From the NCBI GenBank assembly GCA_964017235.1, contig OZ024931.1, positions 125,747,530 to 125,811,529 on the forward strand: a stretch of 64,000 nucleotides of DNA, given 5' to 3'. Made by a program: the position numbers and the translations under genes. Source of the stretch: Sabellastarte sp. h YS-2021. Lineage: Eukaryota > Annelida > Polychaeta > Sabellida > Sabellidae. Every line of letters begins with the position of its first letter. The stretch's first letter is position 1. This document shows positions 50,341 through 62,239 of this stretch, in pieces. The notes beneath the pieces were generated by a model that did not search any database, had not been told where the DNA came from, and saw only the letters and a program-made list of their open reading frames with translations.

Positions 50341-50784
50341 TATTTCTGTTCTTCCATTCATACAAGTATTTTGTACTAACCAATATTTTACCTTATCTTA
50401 CAGATGGCCCCATATCTATAGTTAGTTAATGTGTTGTGTCAGCTCAGAGATATCGTCATTGTCAGATGATGGTATCTTGCTCGAGGGAGACATGAAGACA
50501 TCTCTCGTCAATATTGGGTGATAGTTACATAAAAATACCATGTTATATGTTCATTTTGAGAATGCCTACATCAACAGCAACTACAACAACTTCGACCAGA
50601 TCAGGGATTTCTCACTGAGGTTTTTGAAATTACTTATCTTTAATGATATGAGAAGTAATGTATAGCCTAAGATATGGTGTATGTAAGCTTATCTCATCCT
50701 CTTACCAAGTGCATTTTTCAGTGACCGCTTGTCTTACAATCATCTAATAGTGTGACAGCAAAGCAAATACCTTCCACCTGTAAT

Positions 50785-50893
50785 CAAGCACTTGTGAGGA
50801 TAAGGTAAGGCTATTTTACGCAATCACATGTAAAAATTTTATTGTAATTTAACTTTTTGTGAGATAAATAATGTACTTACTTTATCCATGCAA
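50785..50893 (+). repeat. Internal complementary region, DIRS C
   Basis: Same arrangement as in copy B, slightly decayed (ACGCAATCACATGTAAAAATT at the junction). Confidence 0.78.
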
Positions 50894-50936
50894 GGATAAA
50901 CCCATCCTAGCTCCCCTCATAAATTTGTTTTGCTGG

Positions 50937-51158
50937 GGACCAAAAATACAATAAGTTCTCGACAAGTTTTTGTTGACAACAGTTACTGCGCAAGCACGGA
51001 CATGTGCAGACAAGGGGTCACCTCTCTCAACAAGAATAATTTTTTAAAAATTCTTGTCGGTTGACACCTATTTGCTCCACAAAACTGAAACAAGCACTTG
51101 TGAGGATAAGGTAAGTATATAACTTACAAAAAGTTAAAATTACAATGAAAATTTTACA
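50937..51158 (+). repeat. Right inverted terminal repeat, DIRS C
   Basis: Matches the right ends of A and B through GAGGATAAGGTAAGTAT. Confidence 0.78.
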
Positions 51159-51917
51159 ATTTGTGTATATTTAGCTCTATACAAGTGTGCAGTATTTTGC
51201 AAATATTACATATTCTGTACATATTCTGTTTGTTTCAAATGGATTATATCTTTTTGAGCACTGTTTAATTTGTGTACATATTAAGACATTGCACAAGTTG
51301 TAACTTGTAAAACTCGTTTGATGAAGTGTCAAAAGTTATAACTTGTACAGTTTTAGGGCTTCCAAAGCTTAACTAACTTGAGTAAACTTTACAAGTTGGG
51401 CCAAAACCCTTATTTACCAGTATATCTCTTTCAACAATTTATTTTTTCATGCATACTGGAAAATATATATATATAGTCAATCAAAAAGTATGCTACATTT
51501 ACAACAGTACTGAAGTAACAATATGTTCTTACTTAGAATTTTAGAAATTGTAATCTACATGGTCACATTTATTGTATTACAGAATGCTTAATTGTATAGT
51601 ATCAAAAGTATATCATAACTTTGTAGAAGCACATATTCTTAGAATTTTATAAAGCACCTGTCTTGGTTATCACAAGAGCCAAATTGGAGAATCCAGAATT
51701 TTGTATTATGATAAGTGTACAGTGAAACTGGATAATGCTTGTATTAACATTAATGTCTTCAACAAAATATCTTATTAACAAACGAGACAGAACTGTGTTT
51801 AGGATGAAATAACCCAGAATAATGTTGTTCAAGTTATGCTGTATACCTATGTAGATGTATAACTTATATACTCATTACTTTGAAGAAGTGGATGCACTCT
51901 ACTATACACTGCCATAT

Positions 51918-52088
51918 TACCGTAAATTTCCAAAATAATGCCCAGGTTCAAATAAATGCTTGGTTCAAATTAACGCCAAGCACACTGTTTACAATTTATA
52001 ACACTGTTTTTGTATTTCAAAAGAACGCCTGGTCTGATGCCATTTGAAAATAATTAACGCCTGGGCCACATTTTGAAAAAATACGGTA
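51918..52088. mobile_element. 171-bp MITE, ends TACCGTA
   Basis: Starts TACCGTAAATTTCCAAAATA and ends ATTTTGAAAAAATACGGTA. It has inner repeats of AACGCC(T/A)GG. Imperfect inverted repeats of ~30 bp. Confidence 0.75.
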
Positions 52089-52159
52089 CTCAATATCAAC
52101 ATGTAGCAAATGATGAAAAGGAATTTTTGTGTGTAGTTTAGAAGTAGAAAAAGAAATAA

Positions 52160-52370
52160 TTTTGTAAGTGGAAATTTTTATAAGGCTTTAATTTTAATTA
52201 AATTTAGCAAATCAGCTAATAGTAAAGCTTAATTCCAAGTTAAATTTAAAATATATATTTTTCTTTTCAGTAGAAATTCACCATAAGCGAAAATTAATTT
52301 CAGTGAATTTCTTAAAAAAAATTTTTTTTTTAAATTCAGCTAAAATTTCCACTTACACAAATGTAGATAT
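52160..52370. repeat. Foldback repeat
   Basis: TTTGTAAGTGGAAATTTT at ~52160 and AAAATTTCCACTTACACAAA ending ~52367 are inverted copies around an AT-rich centre. Confidence 0.65.
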
Positions 52371-53359
52371 AATGCACTGTAAAAATGTACAAGACTCTGT
52401 ACAACTAGAACCTCAAATATCTAGAGAATGTGGTGTTAGTTAAGCCAAACTTAGACTTACAGCTATAAAAGTAATGAATTTTTGGATGTAGGGACTATAT
52501 AATTTTTTCAACTTATACTATGACTTTCAGTGCTTCTACAGAGTCTACTGTGTGTATAAATTAGGTGTAGATGTAACACATTATAATAAGGAATATATAT
52601 GTACATGAATTCAGGCTTAATGCGAGTCACTTTGTTAATGGTTGAATTTTTACAATGTATCGTGGTATATTTTTAATAAATCTTGAACAGAAAGAAAATA
52701 ATAAAAAATGTACTTCTGTAAACACTTGTTGTTGACCATTAGTAATAATGTATAGATCAGAGTTTGATATTTTTGCAACTTCTTTCAAGAAAACTTGCAA
52801 CCTGAACAAATTTTGCACATAGTACAAAATGTATTTTCCTGTGGAATTATGAAATTGTGGATACTGAAATAAACTTGTCTCACGACAATCATTTTTTTCA
52901 TCTCATAATACACGGTTTCTGTTGATACTGTTAATTTTCCCAAATAACAGTAAGTTTAGGTGACTTTATTCCAATTTGTTTCATACATGGAAATTTTTAT
53001 TGTTACATTTATTATCAGTAAACTGAATAACAAATGCATTTCACAAACTCTCTGATACACTTCTGTATTTCACAAAATCCCTGATTCACTCGGCAATTTT
53101 ATAAAATGCCAAAAATATCATGGCACTTCACAAATGGAGTGGCTCAAGAACCATTATTTGTGGTTCTCAAGACCAACAGACTTGATCCATTTTATGTTGC
53201 AGCTGTATGTGTCAATTAAACCATGATTACACTACACTGACTCTTTGTACAGCTGAATGTGAATTTCACTTTCGTTTGTCATTATAATTCCAGCTTTCTA
53301 TTCTTCATGAAAGTGATTTACAGGGGCGGTGGGGACAGCAATTCGCCATAATTGGCTAT

Positions 53360-53541
53360 TTTTATTGCATAAAAACGTACTTACATAATCCCAACAAATG
53401 CTTACGTGACCTACCGTTCAGTCAAGGACACAGACAATGTGTCTCGCCATATTTTTTTTTACTGAAAGTACACACGTAAACCCCAGCGGGCACCTGCTGG
53501 AGGTTATATATTCTCTGTAAGTTGCCATTCTTTTTTTGACC
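53360..53541 (+). repeat. Left inverted terminal repeat, DIRS D
   Basis: Reverse match to 61944..62090 (GCGGGCACCTGCTGGAGG, AGAATATATAACCTCC reversed). Confidence 0.85.
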
Positions 53542-53587
53542 GCTGTCAAGTGCACATGCGTTCTTTTAGGCGCATCACAGATTCAAC

Positions 53588-54625
53588 ATGTCCGAAAAAC
53601 AAAGAAAATGTACTATCTGCTCGGGTGAGATGTTACCTTGGGATAACCATTTAGCTTGCCTCAAGTGTAGAAACGACAAGAAAGGGAAGGACAAATGTGT
53701 TATGGGTAAGGAATCTGAGTGCACTATTTGTGCTGGTGCCTTAAAAATTCCTCACAAAAAGAAATCTAAAAGTAAAACTTCTGAGAAGTTTGATGATTCT
53801 CTGTTGGATGAGCCAACGCCTTCAAAGTCCTCTCAGTCTGTTCCTTCCACTCATGATTCATCTCTACAGGACATGATTAAGGCTATGAACAATCAGTTGG
53901 CTTCCCTGGCTTCTCAGTTTGAGGAGTTTAAACGCAGTGACAGACCTTCAGCCTCCCATAAGAGTCTTCCTCTCTCTCAGGAGCAGGGTATGTGTGCCCC
54001 TGCCTCCCAATCAAGACCTGACCCATCAGAAGGGGAACTGTCTGATGAAGAGTCCACCTTACCTGCTAGGAAGCGTCACAGATCCAGGTCTCCTCAAGGT
54101 GAGGCAGATATACACCAGCAGGAGTTGGACCCCTCTTATGTAGAAATGCTGAATGCAATCAGAGGTCTCCTGGACTCGGAGGTACCACAAGTGGAGTGCC
54201 TTGTGGCCCCTTCTGCCTTTTCCAAGAAGCCGTCGAAGCAGGTGGTAAGGAAACAAAATCTGGCTTTACCCCCTGTTCAGGATATCCAGTCCATGTGGGA
54301 CTACAGGTTTAGGAAGGCATCTGGAACCACAGTAAAAGACAAGTCCAGCTCTGAATCCTTGTCTCAGGGTCAGTTTCTGGCTTTTGAGAGACCTGACATG
54401 ATTTATTATACCACTTCTCCTCAGAATACGCCTTTGAGAGCTCCTAAGTTGCCTGACTCTTATTTTAATATAGCCAAAGTGAAATCCTTATCAGCTTCCA
54501 TCTCTGTACCTTCTAAACAACATATCATTCAGGAGACGGTTTGCAGAGAGAATGTCCAAATCTTAGGCCATGTAGTATGGTTCAAGATGGCCATTGAAGA
54601 GCTCAACAACAGGATACAGGAGTGA
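53588..54625 (+). pseudogene. ORF1 (gag-like), DIRS D, truncated at 345 codons
   Basis: N-terminal Cys/His cluster C8, C11, H21, C24, C27, C37, C45, C48 parallels copy B. Then KKKSKSK, a Ser-rich middle and ETVCRENVQILGHVVWF, which aligns to copy [22 protein letters not shown] at 54623 cuts off the C-terminal ~160 residues, whose remnant follows. Confidence 0.82.
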
Positions 54626-55130
54626 GCTACTGAAATTAGAAGTTCAGAAGATCTGGACACTGTCAAAGAATCAGCAGATCTCATGATTAAATATTCACAA
54701 CTCTAGGCTTCAGTTATCTCCTCCTTAGAGATAGCTCTGGACACAGTTCTGAAGCAAAACATGACTTTGGCCTGCAATATGCTCCTTGCAAGGAGGGACA
54801 GTTTATTGAAGGACTGCAGTTCCAAGTTAGGACCTAAGGACTTGGCAAGCTTCGTACAGACCACTTTGACCAGCAAGAAGTCTTCAACTCAGATATTTTG
54901 TCCCAGGTAGAGGACAATATGATCAAAAGGTTGTCCATTATGAAGGAGTCTGATACCAAGTCATACAGGGATTCTGTCAAGAACTTCGATTTCGGGAGAT
55001 CTTCACATCCCAAATCTTCACAGGAGAGCAGCAGGTCGTTTCGTGATAAAAGAACGCAGCCAAACACCTCTTACAACCATTTCTCTGCGCGCGCATCGCG
55101 AGGAGGCAGAGGCGGAAAGAGGAAGTTACT
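54626..55130 (+). pseudogene. ORF1 C-terminal remnant, DIRS D
   Basis: Reads EIALDTVLKQNMTLACN..LLARRDSLLK with stops, then in another frame RGGRGGKRK. At the position of the copy B ORF1 stop (TGA CTA) this copy has TTA CTC, so the frame runs on. Confidence 0.7.
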
Positions 55131-55594
55131 CTCCAGGGACAAGATTGCAGGATTTTTGGCAGGTATGGGCAAAAAATCTCGCATATCCCAGAGTAGTAAG
55201 TTTACTACAGCATGGTTATCGTCTAGACTTCAAAATTCTACCAAAATTGTCAAAAATTCCGCTCATTTTGAGCGAATATCACAACAAAAACAAAGATGGC
55301 GCCCTCCACAAAGCGGTTCAGGCCATGCTTGCAAAAAAGGCGATAACTCATGTCAGAAAACCCACAACTCTGGGATATTACAGCAGGCTATTTCTGGTAT
55401 CCAAACCCATGAAACGGTGGAGACCAGTGACAGATTTAAGTATGTTAAACAACCATTTACATGTACCAACATTCAAAATGGAAACAGCCGAATCTATCAG
55501 GAAGTCGATTCGAAAAGGGGAGTGGGTCACCTCGATAGATCTAACAGACGCTTATTTCCATGTCCCAATTCATCCTCAATCTCAAAATATCTGA
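55043..55594 (+). pseudogene. Reverse transcriptase N-terminal part, DIRS D
   Basis: Contains [39 protein letters not shown] and [18 protein letters not shown]. It ends at a frameshift near 55590; the downstream half lies in the next frame. Confidence 0.88.
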
Positions 55595-56813
55595 GATTTC
55601 AAACAAAAAAAGGGGTTTTCCAATTTCGGGCACTCCGCTTTGGTGTCGCAACAGCTCCCCTAGAATTTACTCGCATTGTGAAAGAGGTAAAACTCATAGC
55701 TCAAGCCAGGAACCTCAGAATCCATCAATATCTGGATGACTGGCTTCTTCGGTCACCAACAGAGGAGCAATGTCTCAAAGATTCAAAAAGTTTAGTGAAA
55801 TTGGCCCAAGAACTAGGCTGGCTCATCAATTTTCAAAAGTCGGAATTGGTTCCCACACAAAATCTAGATTTTCTGGGCTATCACTTCGATCTTCAGAATG
55901 CTATGGTCTTTCCAACCCAAAAGAAACTCGATCGGTTAAACATTCAGACTGTTTCCATCAGAAGGTCATTAGTCTTGACTCCAAGAAAGCTCATATCACT
56001 CATAGGGACATTAGCTTCCTTAGAAAAAACAGTACCTCTGGGAAGGTTACACATGAGACCTTTTCAGTGGTACCTAAGGTCACACTGGAAATTTCCCCAG
56101 TCACTGGACAAAAGGATCCCAGTAACAGGGAATTTTCTGAATCATCTCAAATGGTGGGAGAGTCTTCAGAATCTTATGGCAGGTGCTCCTATACATCCTC
56201 ATATTCACAACACACTGGTATTCACAGATGCCTCCCAAAAAGGCTGGGGAGCTCACTTGAACGAAATAGTTCTCAGTGGCCTCTGGTCAAACAAGGAAGC
56301 TCAGCTTCACATCAATGTTTTGGAGCTAAAAGCTGTTTTACTAGCCCTAAAGGGATTTCAGGAGCACTTGCAAGGTCAAAGAGTGCTCATCTGTTCAGAC
56401 AACAGTACAGTAATATCTTATCTGAACAAAGAAGGAGGCACACATTCCATAGAAATGTGTGCTCTTATCTGGAGAATTCTGGCATTCACAAATTCCAGAA
56501 GGATCCAGATAAGAGCAAGACATGTACCTGGATCCCTAAATGTGATAGCAGACTCCCTATCACAAAGGGACAAGGTCATACAAACAGAGTGGTCCCTTCA
56601 CCAACAGATATTCAACCAAATTTGCAGAGTTTGGCACACACCAATGGTAGACCTGTTTGCAACTCATCTAAATTACAAACTTCCAATTTATGTATCTCCT
56701 GTCCCAGACAGAAAGGATTGGAAAATAGATGCATTGAATATCTGTTGGGAAGGCCTAGACGGCTATGTCTTCTGTCCAGTAGCCATCCTGCCACAAGTAA
56801 TTCAAAAAATAAC
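55595..56813 (+). pseudogene. Reverse transcriptase-RNase H central part, DIRS D
   Basis: Continues with GVFQFRALRFGVATAPLEF, catalytic YLDDWL (~55727), FLGYHFDL, RNase H FTDASQKGWGAH (~56222), [24 protein letters not shown], then [19 protein letters not shown] and DALNICWEGLDG. Catalytic Asp residues are present. It is cut by the insertion at 56814 after VIQKIT. Confidence 0.88.
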
Positions 56814-59800
56814 TAGATTGGGCCAACTCGGCGCCAACATATCCCCAGACAGGTCATCACTCACGCCACAGGTTTTGATCGGGAATTTTTTAAAACATAA
56901 TTACCCATTATTATATGAACTTCAGCACATCAATCTACTCTGTTTATATCTCCCCAAGGAAGATGGTGTATCCCCAGACGTCGAATACATAACTCAAATT
57001 ATATTTTCAATCTTCCTGCAATGATAACTCTAAACCTATTTTCAAAGTATTTAAATGATTGATGATTGAATGTCCATTCTAAAATAATAATCCCAAAAGA
57101 GCATATCTGTTTCTATATTTGTTGACAAATAAAATATTATTTTTAACTCAACTCATCATATTTTTCAATCTTCCTTCAAAGTATTTAAATGATTGATGAT
57201 TCAATGTCCATTCTAAAATTCATAATCCCAAAAGCGCATATCTGTTTCTATATTTGTTCACAAATAAAATATTATTTTAAAAAAAATTATTTATATTATT
57301 ATTTTATTATATTATTTTTAGAATTTGCAAATTGTTTTCAGTTATTCATTTCCTCTATACCTATATATGTGGTCCATATATATGCAACCTAAATATGTGA
57401 CACAATCTCAGTTCTGACTCCCCTTTGTGTTATATGTAATGAAGCCCACCACCTCCCACCCCCACCCCTCTCCCCTTCTCCACACCTCTCTCACTATTAC
57501 ACAAGATCTGCAACCCCATTGAGTTCTTTGTTTCTCATCTGATATCATTAAATACCTTTGTTTATTTAGTGTCACTCAATATAGCTGGAGGTCCCAGAGG
57601 TGGGTGGGGGATGTGGGTTGAGCATAAATGGTAAACAAACAATCTATATAAAAGGGGTACTCAAATACAAAAAGAATTGAGAATTTTAAGTATGTGATTA
57701 TCAACTGAAATGAGTTCATAACTGTAGGAGCTGTGCCAAAATTAACTGCGGCAAGTTGAATAAAACTGGGCTAGTTGAGGGTTAAAAATCCCCTAGTTTT
57801 ACTACATAAGGATATAATTTCATTAATATTGGGACTTAAAGCTCACTTAAAGTGTCCATTTTGTCTACTTGAATATGTTTAACCAGTTTCATTTTAAAAA
57901 GTGAAAAACTCAGCAAGCAGAGGTATAACACACAAAAATAAGTTCTTAAAAGACTAAGATAGCCATAACATTATTAATATTCAAAATTTAAATAGACAGG
58001 CATTTCCTTTTAAAAATTCAAAGATTTCAGCTCTATAACCCACATAGTTTGACAGTTACTGGGCTTTAAAGTGGCATAATATCCATAAATTGGGTTTCTG
58101 TGGGCATTTTACAATTGTTAAAGAGACCTTAGCAATTTTAAACTACAGATCTGAAACTTTTTGGGGGACATACATAACAAACAAAAATTATATATAATAC
58201 AGTTTAAGACTTGTCACACTAAGCATTTCCAAATAACAGGGCAAAATACGGAAAAAAATGTCAAAAAAGGCACTTGGGCGAGTGTCTATGGCCCTCATAC
58301 ACAGGTTAAATGTCTACTAAAAACCTTGATTTTCGGCATATGTAAAAAGGACATAATAATGCATTCCCAGATGGGATTTCAGCTCCATCAATCACATAGT
58401 TTAACAGTTACAGGGCTTAAAGGTGGTAAAAAGTCCAAATATTGGGTCATTGTGGGCCTTTTAGAGATCTCGATGTGGCTTTCAAATTAAAGCTTCAGAC
58501 TTAAAATTTGTTACATACTAAGATTACACATAGAATATGTATCTAATAAAGTTTGAAACTTCTCAGACTTACCATTTCCAAGTTACAGAGCAAAATATGT
58601 GAAAAATGTCTTAAAAGGGTCACTCAGGTGGGTGTTTAAGGTCCTCATACACAGGTTAAATGTCTACTTGAAGCCTTGATTTTTGGCACATGTAAAAAGA
58701 ACATAATAATGTATTCCCAGATGAGATTTCAGCTCTATCAGTCACATAGATTAACAGTCACAGGCCTTAAAATTGGCAAAAAGTCTAAATACTGGGTCTT
58801 TATGGGGCCTTCTAGAGACCTAAATGTGGCCTTCAAATTAAAGCTTCAGACTTAAAATTTGTCACATACTAAGATTACACATAGAATATGCATCTAATAC
58901 AGTTTGAAACTTCTTAGACTTACCATTTCCAAGTTACAGGAAAAAATATGTGAAAAATGTCTAAAAATGGTCACTCGGGTGGGGATTTATGGTCCTCATA
59001 CACAGGTTAAATGTCTTCTTAAAGCCTTAATTTTTGGCACATATAAAAATAACATACTAATATCTTCTCAGATAGGATTTGAGCTCTATCAGTCACATAG
59101 TTTGACAGTCACAGCGCTTAAAAGTAGCAAAAAGTCCAAATATTGGGTCTTTGGGAGCCTTTTAGAGACCTCAATTTGACCTTCAAAATTAAAGCTTCAG
59201 ACTTAAAATCTGTTACATACTAAGATTACACACAGAATATATATCTAATACAGTTTGAAACTTCTCAGACTTACCATTTCCAAGTTACAGGGAAAAAGAT
59301 GTGAAAAATGTCTTATAAGGGTCACTCGGGTGGGTGTTTATGGTCCTGATACACAGGTTAACTGTCTATTAAAGGCCTAAATGTTGGGGCACATATAAGA
59401 AAACACATAGATATATTCCCAGATGATATTTAACTTAGATGAGAGACATAGTTTGAAAGCTACAGTGCTTGAAAGTGGCAAAAAGTGCATAAATTGGGTC
59501 TCTGTGGGCACTTTTGAGACCTTAAGTCGACCCCTTTGGGTAAACCTACAGCCCTAAAATTTTCTACAGACAAGGATTACATATCAAAGTTATACCTAGC
59601 GCAGTTTGAGACTCATCAGAATTATCACTTCCAAATTATAGGGCAAAATATGTGTAAAGTATAGCAAAAAATCCCTAAGTGGAGGTATTTATGGGCCTCA
59701 AACACAATTTTCTCCTCAACTTAAAGTCATGATTTTCTGCACATGTACTAAGAACATATTAATGTGTTGTCAGGTAAAATTTCAGCCAGCTGAGCATCAT

Positions 59801-60069
59801 AGTTTGTGACCTACAGGGCTCTAAGTGGCCAAAAGTGCAATTTCTGACCTTAAGGTGGCCATAAGTTCTTTTTTACTGGGAGTTTAAGGTCACCTTAAAA
59901 TAGGGATCTTCCTTTGGGCACCCTTAACCTGTGTACCAAGTTTGAAAAAAAAATATTAATTTGTTTTTGAGTTATCGCGTCCACAAGGAAATTTCTACGG
60001 CGGTGGCGGCGGCGGCGCGATGGACCTGAATCCAATATATCCCCGACTTTCGTCTGGGGATATAATAAC
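56814..60069. mobile_element. 3.25-kb unclassified insertion with 351-bp repeats, inside DIRS D
   Basis: Flanked by AATAAC at 56808..56813 and 60064..60069. Removing 3256 bp puts VIQKIT and YPCRMIVLAPGWP into one frame, as in copy B ([20 protein letters not shown]), so the boundaries are good. It starts TAGATTGGGCCAACTCGG and ends in a hairpin with arms ATATCCCC and GGGGATAT. ATATCCCCAGAC also occurs near the left end in the opposite sense. The body is mostly a degenerate 351-bp repeat. No protein is recognised. Confidence 0.75.
57810..59900 (+). repeat. 351-bp tandem repeat, about five to six diverged units
   Basis: CTAAGATTACA-type motifs lie at ~58168, 58519, 58870, 59221 and 59572, an exact 351-bp step. 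Each unit also has TACCATTTCCAAGTTACAGG, CCTCATACACAGGTTAA and TTTCAGCTCTATCAGTCACATAG. Outer units are more diverged than central ones. Confidence 0.88.
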
Positions 60070-60379
60070 ATACCCATGCAGGATGATAGTACTGGCCCCA
60101 GGGTGGCCAGGGATGCCATGGTTTTGGGATCTGGTGGATCTCTCGACCAGGGTACCTATACAGATCCCTCATTGGAAGACACTACTGAAACAGCCACACT
60201 CCAACAGGTTCCACAACAACGTGGAGTACCTGAATCTACATGTGTGGCTTCTGGATTCCAGGAATCCAATTCTGGAAGATTCTCATCTGAGGTGGCAGAA
60301 AGAATTAAGGCACCTCAGAGGGAATCCTCAAGAAAAGTCTATCAATCAAGGTGGACCATTTTGGGTGCTCACAGAATAA
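60070..60379 (+). pseudogene. RT polyprotein C-terminal part, DIRS D
   Basis: YPCRMIVLAPGWPGMPWFWDL through RWQKELRHL, matching the C-terminus of the copy B 724-aa protein. Separated from the rest by the insertion. Confidence 0.8.
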
Positions 60380-61305
60380 GGTGGACATCACCTCAGCAAC
60401 TGTTCCCCAGGTAGCAGAGTTTCTAAACTACCTGTTCACAGTTAAAATCTCAAACCAGCCACAATTACTGGTTACAGAACAGCAATTGCTGATGCTTTGG
60501 GTTCACAGGGTGAACTCATCTCAAAAAGTCTAGAACTGAATAGACTTATTGCCAGCTTCACCAGGGATAGACCTAAACCAAGTAGGTCCATTCCTACATG
60601 GGACCTCTCCTTGGTCCTCCTAGGTTTGACAAAACCTCCTTTTGAGCCTTTATCTGAGGCTCCTTTGAAGTGGCTAACATACAAGACAGTTTTCCTGCTG
60701 GCTTTAGCCTCAGGTAAAAGAAGGAGTGAGATACATGCTTGGACTCACTCTTCTGTCTCTTCAAGGAGAAATTGGTCACAGGTCACAGTTTCTCCTTCTC
60801 CAGCATTCCTGGCCAAAAACCAGTTGGCTTCGGATGGCCCTGATTCCATTAAACCAGTAGTTATACCAGCTCTTACTACCATGTTGGACAGTTCACTGGT
60901 GGAGGACAAGTCACTTTGTCCAGGGCCCTCAAAGTCTACTTAGACAAGACCAAATCCATGAGAAAAGGCAAGGCCCTTCTCTTTGTATCACTTAGGGAGG
61001 GTTATTCTAAGGATATCACAAGAATAACCATTTCCCAGTGGATCAAACAGACCATTCACACTTGCTATCAGTCTTCAGATATGACTGATCAACAGGTCAC
61101 TCAAGTTAGAGCTCATGATGTTAGAGCTATGGCTGCTTCACTTGCGTTCAAAGGAGGTATCTCCTTAGAGCAGGTCTTGAGCTCCTGTTACTGGAGGTCC
61201 CACAATACCTTCACAAACTTTTATTTGAAAGATATTTGCTGGGAGAATGAAAATATCTTTAAGTTAGGTCCCATTGTATCAGCACAGCATGTAGTGAACA
61301 ATTGA
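60270..61305 (+). pseudogene. Tyrosine recombinase, DIRS D, frameshifted
   Basis: Homologous to copy B throughout but spread over three frames (changes near 60360, 60490 and 60920). Catalytic motifs are all recognisable: SGKRRSEIHAW (~60713), AHDVRAM (~61111), CYWRSHNTF (~61188), FTNFYLKD (Tyr). It ends [11 protein letters not shown]. Not translatable as one protein. Confidence 0.85.
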
Positions 61306-61795
61306 GACTTAATAATATGATTAATTTTTATTTTCAGGTTATATGGAATTGGACTGGAATGGAATAGGACTTTGATTTTGAACACGACTAGGAATATATT
61401 TTCAAAATACGGCTGCTTGGCTTGAGGGACAGCTGCACTCTGTCTGTTGGAGTTCTATTCAACTGGGCCCAACTGACCTTTGACCCCTGCACATCTGTAC
61501 AGACCCGGTGATGGGATATATATATATATCATGTTTATGTATGGTACAGCATGCTGCTTTCATAAGTGGGTGAGTACCTTTTCAGCTACTTTATTACAAC
61601 TACTTTATCACTTTATCAGTACTTGTAATAATTTAATAATAATAATATTTTAACTATATGTAATATATTACAGTTGTTGGTAGTATAACATATTGTTTTT
61701 ATGCATTTTTTTGTATCTGTATTAACTCAAGAACTCTCCTATAGCACTTGACAGTCCTCATAAGTCTACCCACCATGGACCTCAGGGCTGCATTC
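61306..61795 (+). other. 3' noncoding part of DIRS D
   Basis: No gene. Includes (TA)n near 61521. Confidence 0.6.
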
Positions 61796-61900
61796 AAGCA
61801 TTTGTTGGGATTATGTAAGTACGTTTTTATGCAATAAAATTGCTTAATTTTATTGTAATTGGAATTTTTATTAATAAAAATACTTACATAATCCCAACAA
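61796..61900 (+). repeat. Internal complementary region, DIRS D
   Basis: First half is the reverse of the left terminus (..GTACGTTTTTATGCAATAAAA), second half the reverse of the right terminus (TTAATTTTATTGTAATTGG..). Confidence 0.87.
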
Positions 61901-61943
61901 GGAGAGTCCCACCCTCCTCCCCTCTACCATCTTCTGAGGGATA

Positions 61944-62117
61944 GGGTCAAAAATTTAAGAATGGCAACTTACAGAGAATATATAACCTCCAGCAGGTGCC
62001 CGCTGGGGTTTACGTGTGTACTTTCAGTAAAAAAAATATGGCGAGACACATACCGAACGGTTTGTTGGGATTATGTAAGTATTTTTATTAATAAAAATTC
62101 CAATTACAATAAAATTA
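61944..62117 (+). repeat. Right inverted terminal repeat, DIRS D
   Basis: Inverted match to the left repeat; lacks the segment around GTCAAGGACACAGACAA. Confidence 0.83.
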
Positions 62118-62239
62118 ACCAATTTTACAGAAAATCTAGTAAATACTAAACCTACAACCAAATATAACCCAATTTCATTGAGAAAATCATAAACACAACC
62201 TACCACTACTGATTAATCACTTACTCTAGACAAATATAA

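Larger units (their letters stand above)
47689..51158 (+). mobile_element. DIRS-type retrotransposon copy C, decayed and internally deleted
   Basis: Left terminus TTTTATTGTGTAAAATAGCC, right terminus ..AATTTTACA, internal complementary region 50785..50893. ORF1 and the start of RT are recognisable but broken. RNase H and recombinase are missing: the sequence goes from RT (~50155) through a MITE to the 3' noncoding part. Same family as A and B. Confidence 0.87.
51159..53359 (+). other. Intergenic stretch with two small MITEs
   Basis: AT-rich. Apart from 51918..52088 and 52160..52370 nothing is recognised. Confidence 0.55.
53360..62117 (+). mobile_element. DIRS-type retrotransposon copy D (second family), with 3.25-kb insertion
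   Basis: Left terminus TTTTATTGCATAAAAACG, right end near ..AATAAAATTAACCAA, internal complementary region 61796..61900. Protein order ORF1, RT-RNase H, recombinase as in copy B but clearly diverged, and the termini differ (CCCAACAAATGCTT instead of CCTCACAAATGCTT). Frames are broken by frameshifts and stops, and the RT frame is split by an insertion at 56814. The right repeat lacks ~20 bp present in the left repeat. Confidence 0.9.

Noticed and set aside
53588-54625. Intact short ORF1 gene in DIRS D
   Set aside because: Alignment with copy B shows ~160 residues missing after the stop, with the remnant still visible downstream.
55770-56816. 348-codon frame over RT-RNase H of DIRS D as a separate gene
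   Set aside because: It is the alternative frame corresponding to the upstream part of the recombinase frame in copy B; no domain of its own.
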